DNA of 64,000 bases. Source: Plasmodiophora brassicae. Its lineage: Eukaryota; Endomyxa: Phytomyxea; Phytomyxea; Plasmodiophorida. Below, piece by piece: positions 31,698-41,114 of this stretch. The notes below the pieces were generated by a model. That model saw only the letters and a program-made list of their open reading frames with translations. It did no database searches and was not told the DNA's origin. Location: the NCBI GenBank assembly GCA_036867785.1, contig CP145421.1, forward strand, positions 1,054,001-1,118,000. The letters run 5' to 3'. Both the position numbers and the translations under genes were made by a program. How positions within the stretch are numbered: position 1 is the stretch's first letter; every line of letters begins with the position of its first letter.

Positions 31698-34600
31698 TCA
31701 GCAGGATTGCACAATCAAGGCGAATATCATCAGTACACGTACAGTTCGTCGGCACCTGATTGCCGACCGGTTCTGCAGTAGTGCTGCCCGCCGACTGGTT
31801 ACTGTCCTGCGTACGGGGCGGCGCTCGTCACCGGCGTCGTCTCCTGCACCGCCGTCCTCAGATCCGTTGGCACCGGCAACGTCGATGCCGCTTCGCCGCC
31901 TTCGGACGGCGTCCAGGTACATCGGCACAAGCCGGGCAACGAGCGACGCGATCCGCTCAACGACGACATCGTTCTGGCGCCTCGACGTCAGGACGATGAG
32001 TTCGATCGCCACCAGCAAGACGTCGTAGGTGTGCTTCGTCGCGCACCAGACCTCGTTGAGCTTGGCGCCGACAGCGCCGATCAGCATGAGTTCGTGGGCG
32101 AAGTCGTCCCACTCAACCGCGCCTGCGTCCAGCGACCTGAGGACCGCCGACATGTCGACGACGTGGTCATCGCCGTCCCGCTCGTCAGCGTTCCTCTTCT
32201 CACCCACGTACGTCAACACTCGTCGACCGAGGCCGCGCGCATGGAAGATCATAAGGATGATCCTCTGCTGCAGGCCCCACTTGGACAGGTCCACGGGTGA
32301 CGGCCACAGACCAGACACGCTCTTGACGAGTTTGCTGACCTGCGTCGACATCTGCCGGGGCGACTTCGACAGTTCAATCGTGTCGTCGACGCAGGGCCTC
32401 TGAACCAGCACCGCGTTGTGTGGATCGCCCAGGAACCCGTCCCAATCGACCAAGACCGGGGTGCCTTTCCCGTCCTTCCTCGAATGCATCACGCCCATGA
32501 TCAGGGCCATGGCTTCCCACGGCCAATGCCGGCGATGCTTGTTCCCGTGGAAGGCGGACGGCAGCGGCAGCTCCGCCCACGACCCTTGAGCCTGCGCCAG
32601 GGTGACCGACCGCGACGACAGCGGGACCTTGCTGATCTGCAGCGATCCAGCTGACGTCAACGGTACGATCAGGTCGGGATCACAGAGTGGCGGGACCAGC
32701 ATGACGACCTGCTGGAGGATGTTCTTGAACTCGGCGGTAGGCACCCATCGACCCGCCGGACGCTGGCGCAGTGCACGACGCTGGGCCGGGCTGCTGTCGC
32801 CGGACGCCATGAGCATGCGGAGATAGGCGTCGGTGACTCGCTCCGGAGGCGCATCAACAAGGACGACGGGAGGATGTACGACACGGCCATCCCAGCGTAG
32901 ACGCAACGACACGTGAATGACATCACGCCCCAGGGCTCGGCGCCTGCCTTGTACCCTCGTCACCAACGCGCGCATGACGTCGGCCTCTCGGAAACGACTA
33001 AGCGGCACGATGGACATGACGTCACGCCAGAGCGCTACGTGCGGCAGCGTGTCCACGCCGGGCGACATCCAATTGAATGCCACCCACTCGGCGAACGTGA
33101 TGTGTTGCATCGACGCGACTGAGGGGTCCAGCACGGATCCAGGGCTCGCCAGGCGATGCAGGGCGGCCGGTGACGGAAGGAACGACTTGAACAGATAGTC
33201 GTAGTCCTGGTCCAGGTCTGGGCGATCAAGCGCATGGCTGACGTACGGCGCGAGGACCTTCCTGGACCGCAGCTGGTCGAACGCGTACGCGCCCTCTGTC
33301 TGAAGCAGGTTGAGCGCCACAGCGGCTGGCGTCAACATGTCCGAGAGCATCGACGATAACGTTCGAAACCAGGAGCGGACCAGGTAGGTCAACGCATGCC
33401 GGCACCCCTTAACCGAAATCCGAAGGATCGTCGACATCACGTCGGCGTTGTCGAACCCATGGATAAAGTTCAGGAACTGGCCCTCGTGAATGCGCAGGTT
33501 TAAGGGGTCCATGAAAGCTGGATCGATGAACACCCTGCCGGCCGACATGCAGAAATTGACGTAATCCAGGCGCGTCCCGGGCGACATCCACACGCCGACA
33601 TTGCTGTCAGGGGTACCGCCCTGGAAGAACCGGCTTGCCGAGATGAACGAACCGTCGAGCAGTGCGTTCAGCAGGTCCTCCATGAACTGCAGGCAGTTCA
33701 TCTGCCGCCGATCAATGTTCGTGACGAACGGTGATCGGCGCCCGCCCTCGATGGGTCGGAACATGGCCCGATACATCAGACGGGGGAAGTGGGCGTACTG
33801 CTCATGTTTCCGCAGAAGATGGGCCCAGAAGTCGTGCGCCGCGATGCACAGGATCGTGTCGTCGTCGTTCAGGTGGGCAACTTCGCGCCACATCGACTGG
33901 AACACAGCGCCGCGCATCGACAGGTTTGCGATGTACTCGCAGCGGTGAACGACGGGGACCCTTTCGCGCATCATCTGGCGGCACCATCGTATTCTCTGCG
34001 TCATCGACCTGTGAACCGGCTTGAGGGCTCGCTTCACGTCCGTCTTGCGGATCGGCCCGTACTTCCTCAGAGACCGCGGCAACGAAGCGATGAATTTACG
34101 AGTGTTACCGCGATCGAAAGACGCCCGCACACAGGCGCTGAATGTGGCCAGGTGCGAGTAGCGCACAGGCGCCGCCAGTATTCGTGATCGATCTCTTGTG
34201 CGTTGAGACACTGTCGCATTGTACGCTGATCTCGCTGAAGCCATTGTCGAGCCGCACCGCGTTTTACATCCCCCAAACGCGGCAACCTCACCGATCGGGT
34301 AATAGGAGTGGGATCGCGCAGGAGCGCCGCGGTTGGCGTCTCGGTCGCGTAGAGCGCTGTAGTCGCGACAGACGGCCACAGGTGTCTGATCCGGAAACGG
34401 CTCAGCGGCCACGTTGCTGCCAATGTCAAACCGGCCGCAGTCAACGATCGCGGTCGGCCAGAACGTTCGGAGGTAGTGGCGCTGCTCCAGGATCGAGCCG
34501 ACGTTGTCCATCCTCGTAAATGATCGAACGCCCAACGATTGCATCAGAACCATCGTCGAGTCCTGCAGGTACAATGCCAGTGTGTCCAGCATGGTTCGCG

Positions 34601-35831
34601 CGTCTCGCGGCGCGAACCGTACAGGACGCTTGTGGTTGTTGTACTGCTGGCTGTAGTCGACGAGTTCGTCGGGAAGTCGATCAGAGCACGCGGCGATGGC
34701 CTCGCTGACTGCGGCGCGGCAGGAACTGGAGAAGCCGCGTCGTGTCGAGTGACGACTCGTACTCACCAGGAACAACGTGATCGTGGCCATTGGCGAGCAA
34801 TACACTTCACCGAGGAGGAACATGGGAAACTTGGTTATCGGCGTTGGACGCGGTTCGCCTTCCAGCTGCACCCGAAGGTCGTGAAATGTGCTCCCGTTGA
34901 CCGCTTGGCGGCCAGCGTGCCGTCCCCAGGCTGTCATCAAGTGCAGCGACGTGAACGCCGTTGCCCTCTCGAGCGGGAAGACCTGAAGCCATCGCTGGAA
35001 CGACGTACAAATGGCCTGAAGCGAATCGACGTCCATGGTCTGGAGAATGTCGGGCACGCCGCCATGCCTCTCAGACGCTGCGCGTGCCTCGGCTGAAACA
35101 TCGAAGCGGTACTTGCCAGAGAAGCAGTCGGCTTTCGGTAGCCCATGCTGTGTCCAGAACAGGTCACCAGCGAAGTCTTGCAGACTAATCGTCTCAAACG
35201 CGCTGCAGTCAGTATGCGGTTGGCTTCCCCTTGTCAACTGCTTTTCTTCCGATTCAGCCAAGAGGGCGAAGGACGGATCCGCGCCATAAGGGTTACCTAA
35301 CCCGACCTGGCCGTCATCGGACGCAGCAGCATCGTCTTCCGAAGAAACCGTGCCAGATGAGTCCGACGAAGGCGCTCCATCGCGGTCGTCATCACCTTGA
35401 GCGGTGGCCCTCCTTGAATTGTCTTCAGGTACGCGGACGCTGCCACCAGCGTCGTCACCGTCTTCCGCTTCGACATCGACTTCGTCGGCTGCGGCCAGCT
35501 TCTGCCGTTCCCGGATATCGCGAAGATAATCAAACGTTGTTCGCGAGAAGGAGTCGGAACTAACAGCATCATCGTCGCTGTCTCGGTTCGTGTTGCACAG
35601 GCCGACGGGAACCCCGGAAGAGTCACACATCAGTACCATGGGTGCAGGACGCAAAGCGTCACCCATGACCAGGTCGGACGGCAGGACAGGGATCAGATCG
35701 AAGCTGTTCAAGTTGCCTCGATTCGTCTGCAAAGGTAAGACCACGGTCGCCAGCACTGACAACGCCACGACGTGCGGCACGCGACTCGTAAACTCCTGCA
35801 ACACATTCAGCCGTTGGTCTGTTGACAGCAT
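31698..35831 (-). CDS. Giant unrecognised protein of unit A (1377 aa)
   Basis: Uninterrupted frame from an ATG at 35831. The N-terminal 200 residues contain a hydrophobic patch and then a long Asp/Ser-rich acidic region. Residues of about 200-1300 are mixed alpha/beta-like with many conserved aromatic residues. The last 60 are Arg-rich. The protein aligns over nearly its whole length with the unit B protein, and its C-terminal half with the one at 58628-60865; in a 67-residue stretch starting FPRLMYRAMF, A and B share 44 positions. Conserved blocks include RRSPFV-NIDRR, TPDSNVG-W, LNLLQTE-AY and HALDRPDLDQ. I find no polymerase, helicase, transposase or capsid motif that I can name. The downstream gene begins within about 60 bp and the upstream one ends 16 bp away, so the unit is very compact. 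Confidence 0.8.
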   Translation of the reverse strand: MLSTDQRLNVLQEFTSRVPHVVALSVLATVVLPLQTNRGNLNSFDLIPVLPSDLVMGDALRPAPMVLMCDSSGVPVGLCNTNRDSDDDAVSSDSFSRTTFDYLRDIRERQKLAAADEVDVEAEDGDDAGGSVRVPEDNSRRATAQGDDDRDGAPSSDSSGTVSSEDDAAASDDGQVGLGNPYGADPSFALLAESEEKQLTRGSQPHTDCSAFETISLQDFAGDLFWTQHGLPKADCFSGKYRFDVSAEARAASERHGGVPDILQTMDVDSLQAICTSFQRWLQVFPLERATAFTSLHLMTAWGRHAGRQAVNGSTFHDLRVQLEGEPRPTPITKFPMFLLGEVYCSPMATITLFLVSTSRHSTRRGFSSSCRAAVSEAIAACSDRLPDELVDYSQQYNNHKRPVRFAPRDARTMLDTLALYLQDSTMVLMQSLGVRSFTRMDNVGSILEQRHYLRTFWPTAIVDCGRFDIGSNVAAEPFPDQTPVAVCRDYSALRDRDANRGAPARSHSYYPIGEVAAFGGCKTRCGSTMASARSAYNATVSQRTRDRSRILAAPVRYSHLATFSACVRASFDRGNTRKFIASLPRSLRKYGPIRKTDVKRALKPVHRSMTQRIRWCRQMMRERVPVVHRCEYIANLSMRGAVFQSMWREVAHLNDDDTILCIAAHDFWAHLLRKHEQYAHFPRLMYRAMFRPIEGGRRSPFVTNIDRRQMNCLQFMEDLLNALLDGSFISASRFFQGGTPDSNVGVWMSPGTRLDYVNFCMSAGRVFIDPAFMDPLNLRIHEGQFLNFIHGFDNADVMSTILRISVKGCRHALTYLVRSWFRTLSSMLSDMLTPAAVALNLLQTEGAYAFDQLRSRKVLAPYVSHALDRPDLDQDYDYLFKSFLPSPAALHRLASPGSVLDPSVASMQHITFAEWVAFNWMSPGVDTLPHVALWRDVMSIVPLSRFREADVMRALVTRVQGRRRALGRDVIHVSLRLRWDGRVVHPPVVLVDAPPERVTDAYLRMLMASGDSSPAQRRALRQRPAGRWVPTAEFKNILQQVVMLVPPLCDPDLIVPLTSAGSLQISKVPLSSRSVTLAQAQGSWAELPLPSAFHGNKHRRHWPWEAMALIMGVMHSRKDGKGTPVLVDWDGFLGDPHNAVLVQRPCVDDTIELSKSPRQMSTQVSKLVKSVSGLWPSPVDLSKWGLQQRIILMIFHARGLGRRVLTYVGEKRNADERDGDDHVVDMSAVLRSLDAGAVEWDDFAHELMLIGAVGAKLNEVWCATKHTYDVLLVAIELIVLTSRRQNDVVVERIASLVARLVPMYLDAVRRRRSGIDVAGANGSEDGGAGDDAGDERRPVRRTVTSRRAALLQNRSAIRCRRTVRVLMIFALIVQSC

Positions 35832-35847
35832 CCGTTAAAGCAATTCA

Positions 35848-37269
35848 TCATCGTACCGTAGACATGCGCCTTTCGGCAAACCGGAGCCCGACAATCTCGC
35901 GACAGTTATCCCGCGAAGTCATGGGATGCACGTGGTCAAACAAGGCGTCCTCGGGAACGGCGAATTCGTCGAACAACGCCCTCTGATGGTTAAAGGGGAC
36001 TGGTTCGTCCAGAATTACATCTAAGACGACGGGATTTGGACACAAGGCGACGGCCGCGACGAAATCAGGCACCCAGAGGCCATTGGCAGTGAAGTGCCGT
36101 TGGTCCACGATCATGACATTACCATCCTTGTTATTTTCTGCGAGTGCCTGCCGCTGCCATTTGTCCAGCTGGGCCCGGAGGATCGGTGGCGAGGTCTGCA
36201 ATCGGATTTCCAATTCCCTGATGTGGCCTGCGAGGACTTCCCTGTTCGCGGGAACCTTTTGATACCAGCACAAGTACGAAAGCAACCAGGTCGACACGTT
36301 CTCGAAAGATTGCCAGGAAAGATCATGCCAATTCTGGAAAATGTGCCTGACAGACGGGTCAACGGTGATCCCATACGTGTCATTCAATTCCGCCAGTCTG
36401 AGTCGAACAGCGTCGGTGAGCGGCTTAGGAATATCGACGTTCGTACCGGCCCTCCTGCGCCCCACGAACCACAAACGTGGTTCCCAAAGCCACTCCCCCT
36501 CGGAACTAGCGTCATCCGGCGCTTGGCAATCCTGATCGTCATGGGCGTTTCCGCCGGGGTCGTCCGGCTTGGCGCCTGCGTGCATGTCGTCCTCGTCTTG
36601 GTCGTCGAGCTCTGCGTCATCGATTGGGTATAACTCAGATTCGTCCAGATTGTCAAGATCCATCACCGCATCCGTCAAGACTGTTCTGGGGACGTCACCG
36701 CGATGGACGGCTACAGAGAGAAGATTGTTTGGTGTGCAACTCGACGGCTGCATTGAAGGAATATTGTCGTACGCTTGGCGACGAACAGCAGGCAGGAACG
36801 ATACACTATCATCTGAGGAAGATGATGTTCTCGACTCTGATGGAGGCGGACGGACCGGCATCTTAAGCGAATCAGGAGACGTTCGAACAGCGGTGATTGA
36901 CACGAGAGCAACTGCAGACGACGATTCCGGTTGGCACCCTGTCAGTGGGGGCACATCACGAGGCCAAGACGTCGATGCGGTTACGCAATTCATGTTAGGG
37001 TCGTGCGGGTCAAGCGTTATCTTACCTAGTTTGGCGTCACAATATGGAATACAAACAATTATTCCAACACGTAACCAACCATGAGGCGAATCATCAGCTC
37101 CCGTATCGACGGCAACGGTGGCGACTTCTTGAGGTGCTGCTGCAGTGTAGACGGGTGCACCAGAAGGGAGCGGCCCAAGTCCATCGGCGTGTTGCGGCGG
37201 CGCACGTGTCGGCTCAGGCAGCGACAGATCAATGGGCATCAGAGCCGATTCCCCTGCTACAACGTTCAT
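35848..37269 (-). CDS. Unrecognised middle protein of unit A (473 aa)
   Basis: The frame lies between the protease and the giant gene, ending 16 bp before the latter. The N-terminal half is Ser/Pro-rich and then strongly acidic, so probably disordered. The C-terminal 220 residues form a conserved domain shared with unit B (motifs WFVGRRR, DLSWQSFENVS-WLLSYLCW, LD-WQRQ). No known fold is recognised. Its first 60 residues resemble the C-terminal extension of the protease ORF of unit B, so the border between the two genes differs between the copies. Confidence 0.7.
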   Translation of the reverse strand: MNVVAGESALMPIDLSLPEPTRAPPQHADGLGPLPSGAPVYTAAAPQEVATVAVDTGADDSPHGWLRVGIIVCIPYCDAKLGKITLDPHDPNMNCVTASTSWPRDVPPLTGCQPESSSAVALVSITAVRTSPDSLKMPVRPPPSESRTSSSSDDSVSFLPAVRRQAYDNIPSMQPSSCTPNNLLSVAVHRGDVPRTVLTDAVMDLDNLDESELYPIDDAELDDQDEDDMHAGAKPDDPGGNAHDDQDCQAPDDASSEGEWLWEPRLWFVGRRRAGTNVDIPKPLTDAVRLRLAELNDTYGITVDPSVRHIFQNWHDLSWQSFENVSTWLLSYLCWYQKVPANREVLAGHIRELEIRLQTSPPILRAQLDKWQRQALAENNKDGNVMIVDQRHFTANGLWVPDFVAAVALCPNPVVLDVILDEPVPFNHQRALFDEFAVPEDALFDHVHPMTSRDNCREIVGLRFAERRMSTVR

Positions 37270-37300
37270 CGAACCACCTAACTCAAAGTAAGAAAGTCAA

Positions 37301-38152
37301 CTATCGCGTAATTTGCCGGTCTCGATACCAACCATCACGGTCGTGTTCGTCGTTCACAGCGTCCCCAACGGCGGTCAAAGTCGTACCCGACCCGCCGGTC
37401 GTGTGCGAGTTGACCGCGCTATTGGAATTCGGAGCGCAGTCATCAAACTGGATCGGGGGGACATCATCGAACGCTGGAGACTCGATCGATCGTCGGTCGC
37501 ATTCCGCAGGCCCGTGGTTAAGGTTGCGTTCTTCACGCGGGCAATCGAGCATGTCCTTTCGTGCGATCTCCACTGTCCATCGACGACGATAGAAGCTGAT
37601 ATCGGTACCGGAAAACGTCATGGGCGACGAGTTCGCCAAGTAGTCAGCATACACGATCACGAAGACGACACAGTCGGTCCCATTGCTCTGCTTGGGAAAC
37701 CGACCGGCAGCACGGCGACAGGTCCATTCCGTCTCCCATGGGCGGCCAGTCATGTCCAGATACAAATCCCGCACGTACCGGATGATGTTGCGACCAAACT
37801 CAGTGCGGGGTGGTGTGTGCTGCAGAGAGTCGTACCACTCCACAAGCTTGAGCTTGGGTTGGACAACCATCAGGAACCAATGGTAAGCGTCGCAGATCGG
37901 GACAAATATAAAGTCGTAGTCAAACACGGGCTCGTGGGCGAACCATCTGGCCCACGTCCTCACATTCTCGTAGGCGTACTGGCCGCCCTGCATCATCTTC
38001 GCGTACAGCTGCGAGTCGAGCGCAAAGCACGTCGGGTAACGCCCAGGCATCGCGACTCGACGCGTTTCGTCACGCTGGACGATCAGAGACAGGCATGCCA
38101 TGATAACGGCATCGCTGAGCCAGCATTCGTCTTGTAGGCTCCGGATATCCCC
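37301..38152 (-). CDS. Ulp1/SENP-type (C48) cysteine protease domain, unit A
   Basis: First gene of unit A. Reading from 38149, DIRSLQDECWLSDAVIMACL matches the Ulp1 opening motif (WLxDxxI). The triad is visible: His in AYHWFLMVV, Asp in EWYDSL, the oxyanion Gln and nucleophile Cys in QSNGTDCVVF. About 200 residues of domain are followed by a polar tail. The family removes SUMO or other ubiquitin-like modifiers, or matures viral and transposon proteins. Homology with unit B begins at about 38163, just upstream of the domain; how the protein starts is unresolved (a splice acceptor-like TTAG precedes the domain). 44 of the 50 residues from the MACL start are identical to unit B. Confidence 0.8.
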   Translation of the reverse strand, partial: GDIRSLQDECWLSDAVIMACLSLIVQRDETRRVAMPGRYPTCFALDSQLYAKMMQGGQYAYENVRTWARWFAHEPVFDYDFIFVPICDAYHWFLMVVQPKLKLVEWYDSLQHTPPRTEFGRNIIRYVRDLYLDMTGRPWETEWTCRRAAGRFPKQSNGTDCVVFVIVYADYLANSSPMTFSGTDISFYRRRWTVEIARKDMLDCPREERNLNHGPAECDRRSIESPAFDDVPPIQFDDCAPNSNSAVNSHTTGGSGTTLTAVGDAVNDEHDRDGWYRDRQITR

Positions 38153-38163
38153 CTAAGCAAAGG

Positions 38164-38484
38164 CATTCGTGGCTTAGGGTTTTAGTCTTGTGTGTATTAG
38201 GCGTAGACCACCCTTTTCCAACCGATGCCGAGCATAATACGATTGCCAGTGTCGTCTTGAGTAGGTAGATGAAGGGTCACATGATAGAAATAGCGCTACG
38301 CAGTGGCCGCCTGTGACGGACTGCGCAGTGCGGGTGGTGCGTGTCGATGCTGGCGGCGCCGATGGTCGTCGTCGCCAGCATGTCGCGATAGGCCTGGTGA
38401 TGGCCTCGTCGGCCGGATGAAAAAACCCATCCGGGCGTCAGACGCTGATCGGATGGGAAAAATCCGGCCGGGCATGAGCGATCG
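38164..38484. other. Gap between unit A and LINE copy 3
   Basis: Homology with unit B ends near 38163. The stretch holds no recognised gene; its right part (from about 38285) is probably the 3' UTR of LINE copy 3. Confidence 0.4.
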
Positions 38485-40935
38485 TCACGGTACCCGGATC
38501 CAGATCGGCGGGCGCCGCTCGTACCGCTTGCCGTTGCTGCCCTGGTCGCCGCCGTTGCCGTTGCTGCCCTGATCGTCGCCGTTGCCGTTGCTGCCATCAT
38601 CGTCGCCGTTGCCGTTGCTGCCATCATCGTCGCCGTTGCCGTCCTGGATGCGGAGCTCGACAGGTCCATCTTCGCCGCCGCCGTCCCCATCATCGCCGCC
38701 ATTGTCGTCGCCATTGTCGCCGCCATTGTCGTCGCCGCCATCACGACCCTGTCGCGGCCTGCACAGCTCGTCGATGTCCTTGAGGACAGTCGCGATCGCC
38801 GTCGCCACCGGTCTGGTTCGCTCGTCGAGTCGATACGCCGCCTCTGACGCTTGCTTCCTAGGTCGCCCATCATACGCCGGCGCTTGGATGATCGACGGCC
38901 GTGTCAGCTGGAGCAGGCAGGCGTCGATCGCGTTGTCGGCATCAGTCAACCACTTCAGATGCACCTCCGGGCGATACACATGCTCCAGCCGCTGCTGGGC
39001 GCCGACACAAATCGTACAATGGTATCGATTCGTCTCGTACGCCCCGTTGCAGTTCTGACATGGAGCAGGTATGCCCGGTAGGCGATTCGTCAGCCAGTTG
39101 GCGATCCGGTACGCGTCCGCCGTCGCTTGGAACGCGGTCGCGTGCGGTCTGTTCCACTCCTGCTTCTGGACCCGCATCAGTTTCGCACGCGCCCACGGCC
39201 GCCACGCCCGTTCCTGCAGCGCCTGGACCAGCGCGTCCCCGGGTCCGCCCTCGTTCTTGTCCGCCTCCTCCAATCGGGTGCCGTGCCTGATCTTCCACTC
39301 GCGCAGGTCCCTCACCCGGGCCTGCTGCCGCATCAGCGCCTGCACCCGCGACCAGACCGGGCACTTCTGCACGATCGTCGACAGCCTCGATGCCGGGTTC
39401 GCGAACATGGCCTTGGCGATCTTGCCGCTCATGGTCCTCGGGTACTCGTCGGCCTTCTCCTTCAGGTGGAGCAGGAACCCGCCACGTAGCTGTGCCTGCC
39501 GGATCGCCATCGGGACAATGCCGGCGTAGCGCATCATCAGGATCGACCCGTTGCGGTGGCCGCCGAGGAACTCGGCGCACGTTCGCATGACCCACGAGTC
39601 GATCTCCTTCAGCGTCGAGCTGCTGTGGTTGGCGATGCAGAGGCCGTACTCCAGCTGCGATCGCACGAAGCTCATAAACACCACGCGTTTCTTGCTCACG
39701 TTCAGGTGTTTCGTCTTGAAGCAGCCCGATTGGCTCAGCGCGAATAGCGTCGACCTGGCCTTCGCCGTCCTCGTCCTGAGTTGTGCCGCGTGATCGATCC
39801 GCCCGTTCTTCATGCAGACGCCCAGCAACTTCACGGCGCGATCCTCGCCATCGGCAATGGGTTCACCACCCAGCGTCAGGGTCGGCAGCGGCGGCAGCGC
39901 CGGGTGCTTCGGCACGCTCAGGACGCACTTGTTGACATTGTACCTATAGTGGTATTCGATCGAGTACTTGTGGCACTCGTCGAGCATTGCCTGCATAACC
40001 GCCGGGCGGTCAGCGCGGCAGAACAACGTCTGATCGTCAGCAAACGAGATAATGGGGATGCGAATCTTCACCAGTACTGGGCAGTCGGGGCCAGCAATCG
40101 CCCGGAGCCGTTCGTGCAGCGGGTTGACCAGCAGGTTGAATAGGTCGGGCGCATTGACGACGCCTTGAGCGACACCGATCGCCATTGGTATCGGTTCTTG
40201 TGCACGACCATCGACGAGCAGGACGACCGCGAACACGTCGAAGAGCGACTGCATGTTGGAGACGATGGTCGCCTCAGCTCCTCGGGACTCCAGCTCCCGC
40301 CAGATCAGCTCGCGATCCGCGTTGTCGTACGCCTTCCTGACGTCGAGCAGCGCCGCCATCAGCGGTACACCCTTCCTGGCGTACGTTTCCAGAAGCTCAT
40401 CAGCGACCCAGACGGCTTCGATCGGGCCAATCCGGCGCTGGAATCCCATCTGCAGCTCGTGCACCTGGTAGAGGCCCTTGTCGCGCATCAGCTCTCGAAC
40501 GCCGACTTCGTGCAGTTTTCGAATGTGGCTGGACATGGCCAGTCCTCGCCAGTTGCCCGGATGCCTCCGGTCTTCGCTCTTCTTCGGTATCGGCCTGGTG
40601 TAGCCGCGGTTCCACACCGTCGGCGCGACCTGGTGCGTCCAGCAGATCTCGCTGATGACGCTCAGCAGCTTCGAAGATGCCTCAGGGTGCGCCTTCAGCA
40701 GATCAGCGCACATGTTGTCCGGGCCCATCGCTTTCATCCATCGCGCCCGACGGATGCGACCCTCCACGCACGCCGCGTTGAAGTACTTGAGCTCAGCTTT
40801 GTCGACATCGTCTCGTTTCCTGGCAACGCGTCGCGATCGAGGCGGTTCGTGGCCCTCCGGTGCTGCGTACAGCTGCTGATAGTGCGAGACGTGCTCCTCG
40901 TCCGATGGGGCTTGCTGTTCGATCCCGTTGTTCAT
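38485..40935 (-). CDS. LINE reverse transcriptase ORF, copy 3 (longest C-terminus)
   Basis: Start placed at the first ATG (40935), giving about 816 residues; the frame itself is open to 41007. RT blocks in order: GPDNMCADLLK, NWRGLAMSSHIRK, LQMGFQRRIG, LLDVRKAYDN, GVAQGVVNAPDLFN, catalytic ISFADDQTLF near 40040, VNKCVLS and LLGVCMKNGRIDH. No endonuclease precedes the RT. A Cys/His cluster (C-x2-C-x9-H-C-x2-C, near 39005-39065) lies C-terminal, as in other LINE proteins, then a Gly/Asp/Asn-rich tail from a 27-nt minisatellite. The frame is intact. The tyrosine recombinase ORF ends about 180 bp upstream on the same strand. Confidence 0.85.
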   Translation of the reverse strand: MNNGIEQQAPSDEEHVSHYQQLYAAPEGHEPPRSRRVARKRDDVDKAELKYFNAACVEGRIRRARWMKAMGPDNMCADLLKAHPEASSKLLSVISEICWTHQVAPTVWNRGYTRPIPKKSEDRRHPGNWRGLAMSSHIRKLHEVGVRELMRDKGLYQVHELQMGFQRRIGPIEAVWVADELLETYARKGVPLMAALLDVRKAYDNADRELIWRELESRGAEATIVSNMQSLFDVFAVVLLVDGRAQEPIPMAIGVAQGVVNAPDLFNLLVNPLHERLRAIAGPDCPVLVKIRIPIISFADDQTLFCRADRPAVMQAMLDECHKYSIEYHYRYNVNKCVLSVPKHPALPPLPTLTLGGEPIADGEDRAVKLLGVCMKNGRIDHAAQLRTRTAKARSTLFALSQSGCFKTKHLNVSKKRVVFMSFVRSQLEYGLCIANHSSSTLKEIDSWVMRTCAEFLGGHRNGSILMMRYAGIVPMAIRQAQLRGGFLLHLKEKADEYPRTMSGKIAKAMFANPASRLSTIVQKCPVWSRVQALMRQQARVRDLREWKIRHGTRLEEADKNEGGPGDALVQALQERAWRPWARAKLMRVQKQEWNRPHATAFQATADAYRIANWLTNRLPGIPAPCQNCNGAYETNRYHCTICVGAQQRLEHVYRPEVHLKWLTDADNAIDACLLQLTRPSIIQAPAYDGRPRKQASEAAYRLDERTRPVATAIATVLKDIDELCRPRQGRDGGDDNGGDNGDDNGGDDGDGGGEDGPVELRIQDGNGDDDGSNGNGDDDGSNGNGDDQGSNGNGGDQGSNGKRYERRPPIWIRVP
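38528..38640. repeat. 27-nt minisatellite, about four units, inside a LINE ORF
   Basis: Units of 27 nt (TTGCCGTTGCTGCC plus a variable CATCATCGTCGCCG-like half) encode a 9-residue repeat of the form SNGNGDDDG on the - strand. Similar imperfect repeats continue to 38744. Confidence 0.9.
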
Positions 40936-40986
40936 CGCTTGCGCCGATGGTAAAGTTTCATTACTGTCGTGGTAGGATGGTAGGAG

Positions 40987-41024
40987 GGTCACAAAAAATG
41001 CGCGCACTGCGCACTTTTGTGACC
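40987..41024. other. Hairpin between LINE copy 3 and the recombinase gene
   Basis: GGTCACAAAA (40987-40996) pairs exactly with TTTTGTGACC (41015-41024), and an inner TGCGC stem continues after a small bulge. It may be a structured leader of the LINE RNA or an end of an element. Confidence 0.6.
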
Positions 41025-41114
41025 GCTAAGGCCTATGTACTTAGCCGGGCGGTGCAAGCAAACCGACGCATTGCCAGCTGGGAACGCAGGTAGGCCCGGA
41101 ACGCATCATCCAAT

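Larger units (their letters stand above)
38285..41007 (-). mobile_element. Non-LTR (LINE) retrotransposon copy 3
   Basis: Related to copies 1 and 2 but more divergent, with a longer and better preserved 3' part and an unbroken frame. The 5' end lies near a hairpin at 40987-41024. The ends are approximate; no target-site duplication was found. Confidence 0.7.

Noticed and set aside
31698-35831. KDZ/Zisupton-type transposase for the giant protein
   Set aside because: Those elements also associate with Ulp1 domains, but I see no recognisable transposase catalytic block or SWIM zinc finger.
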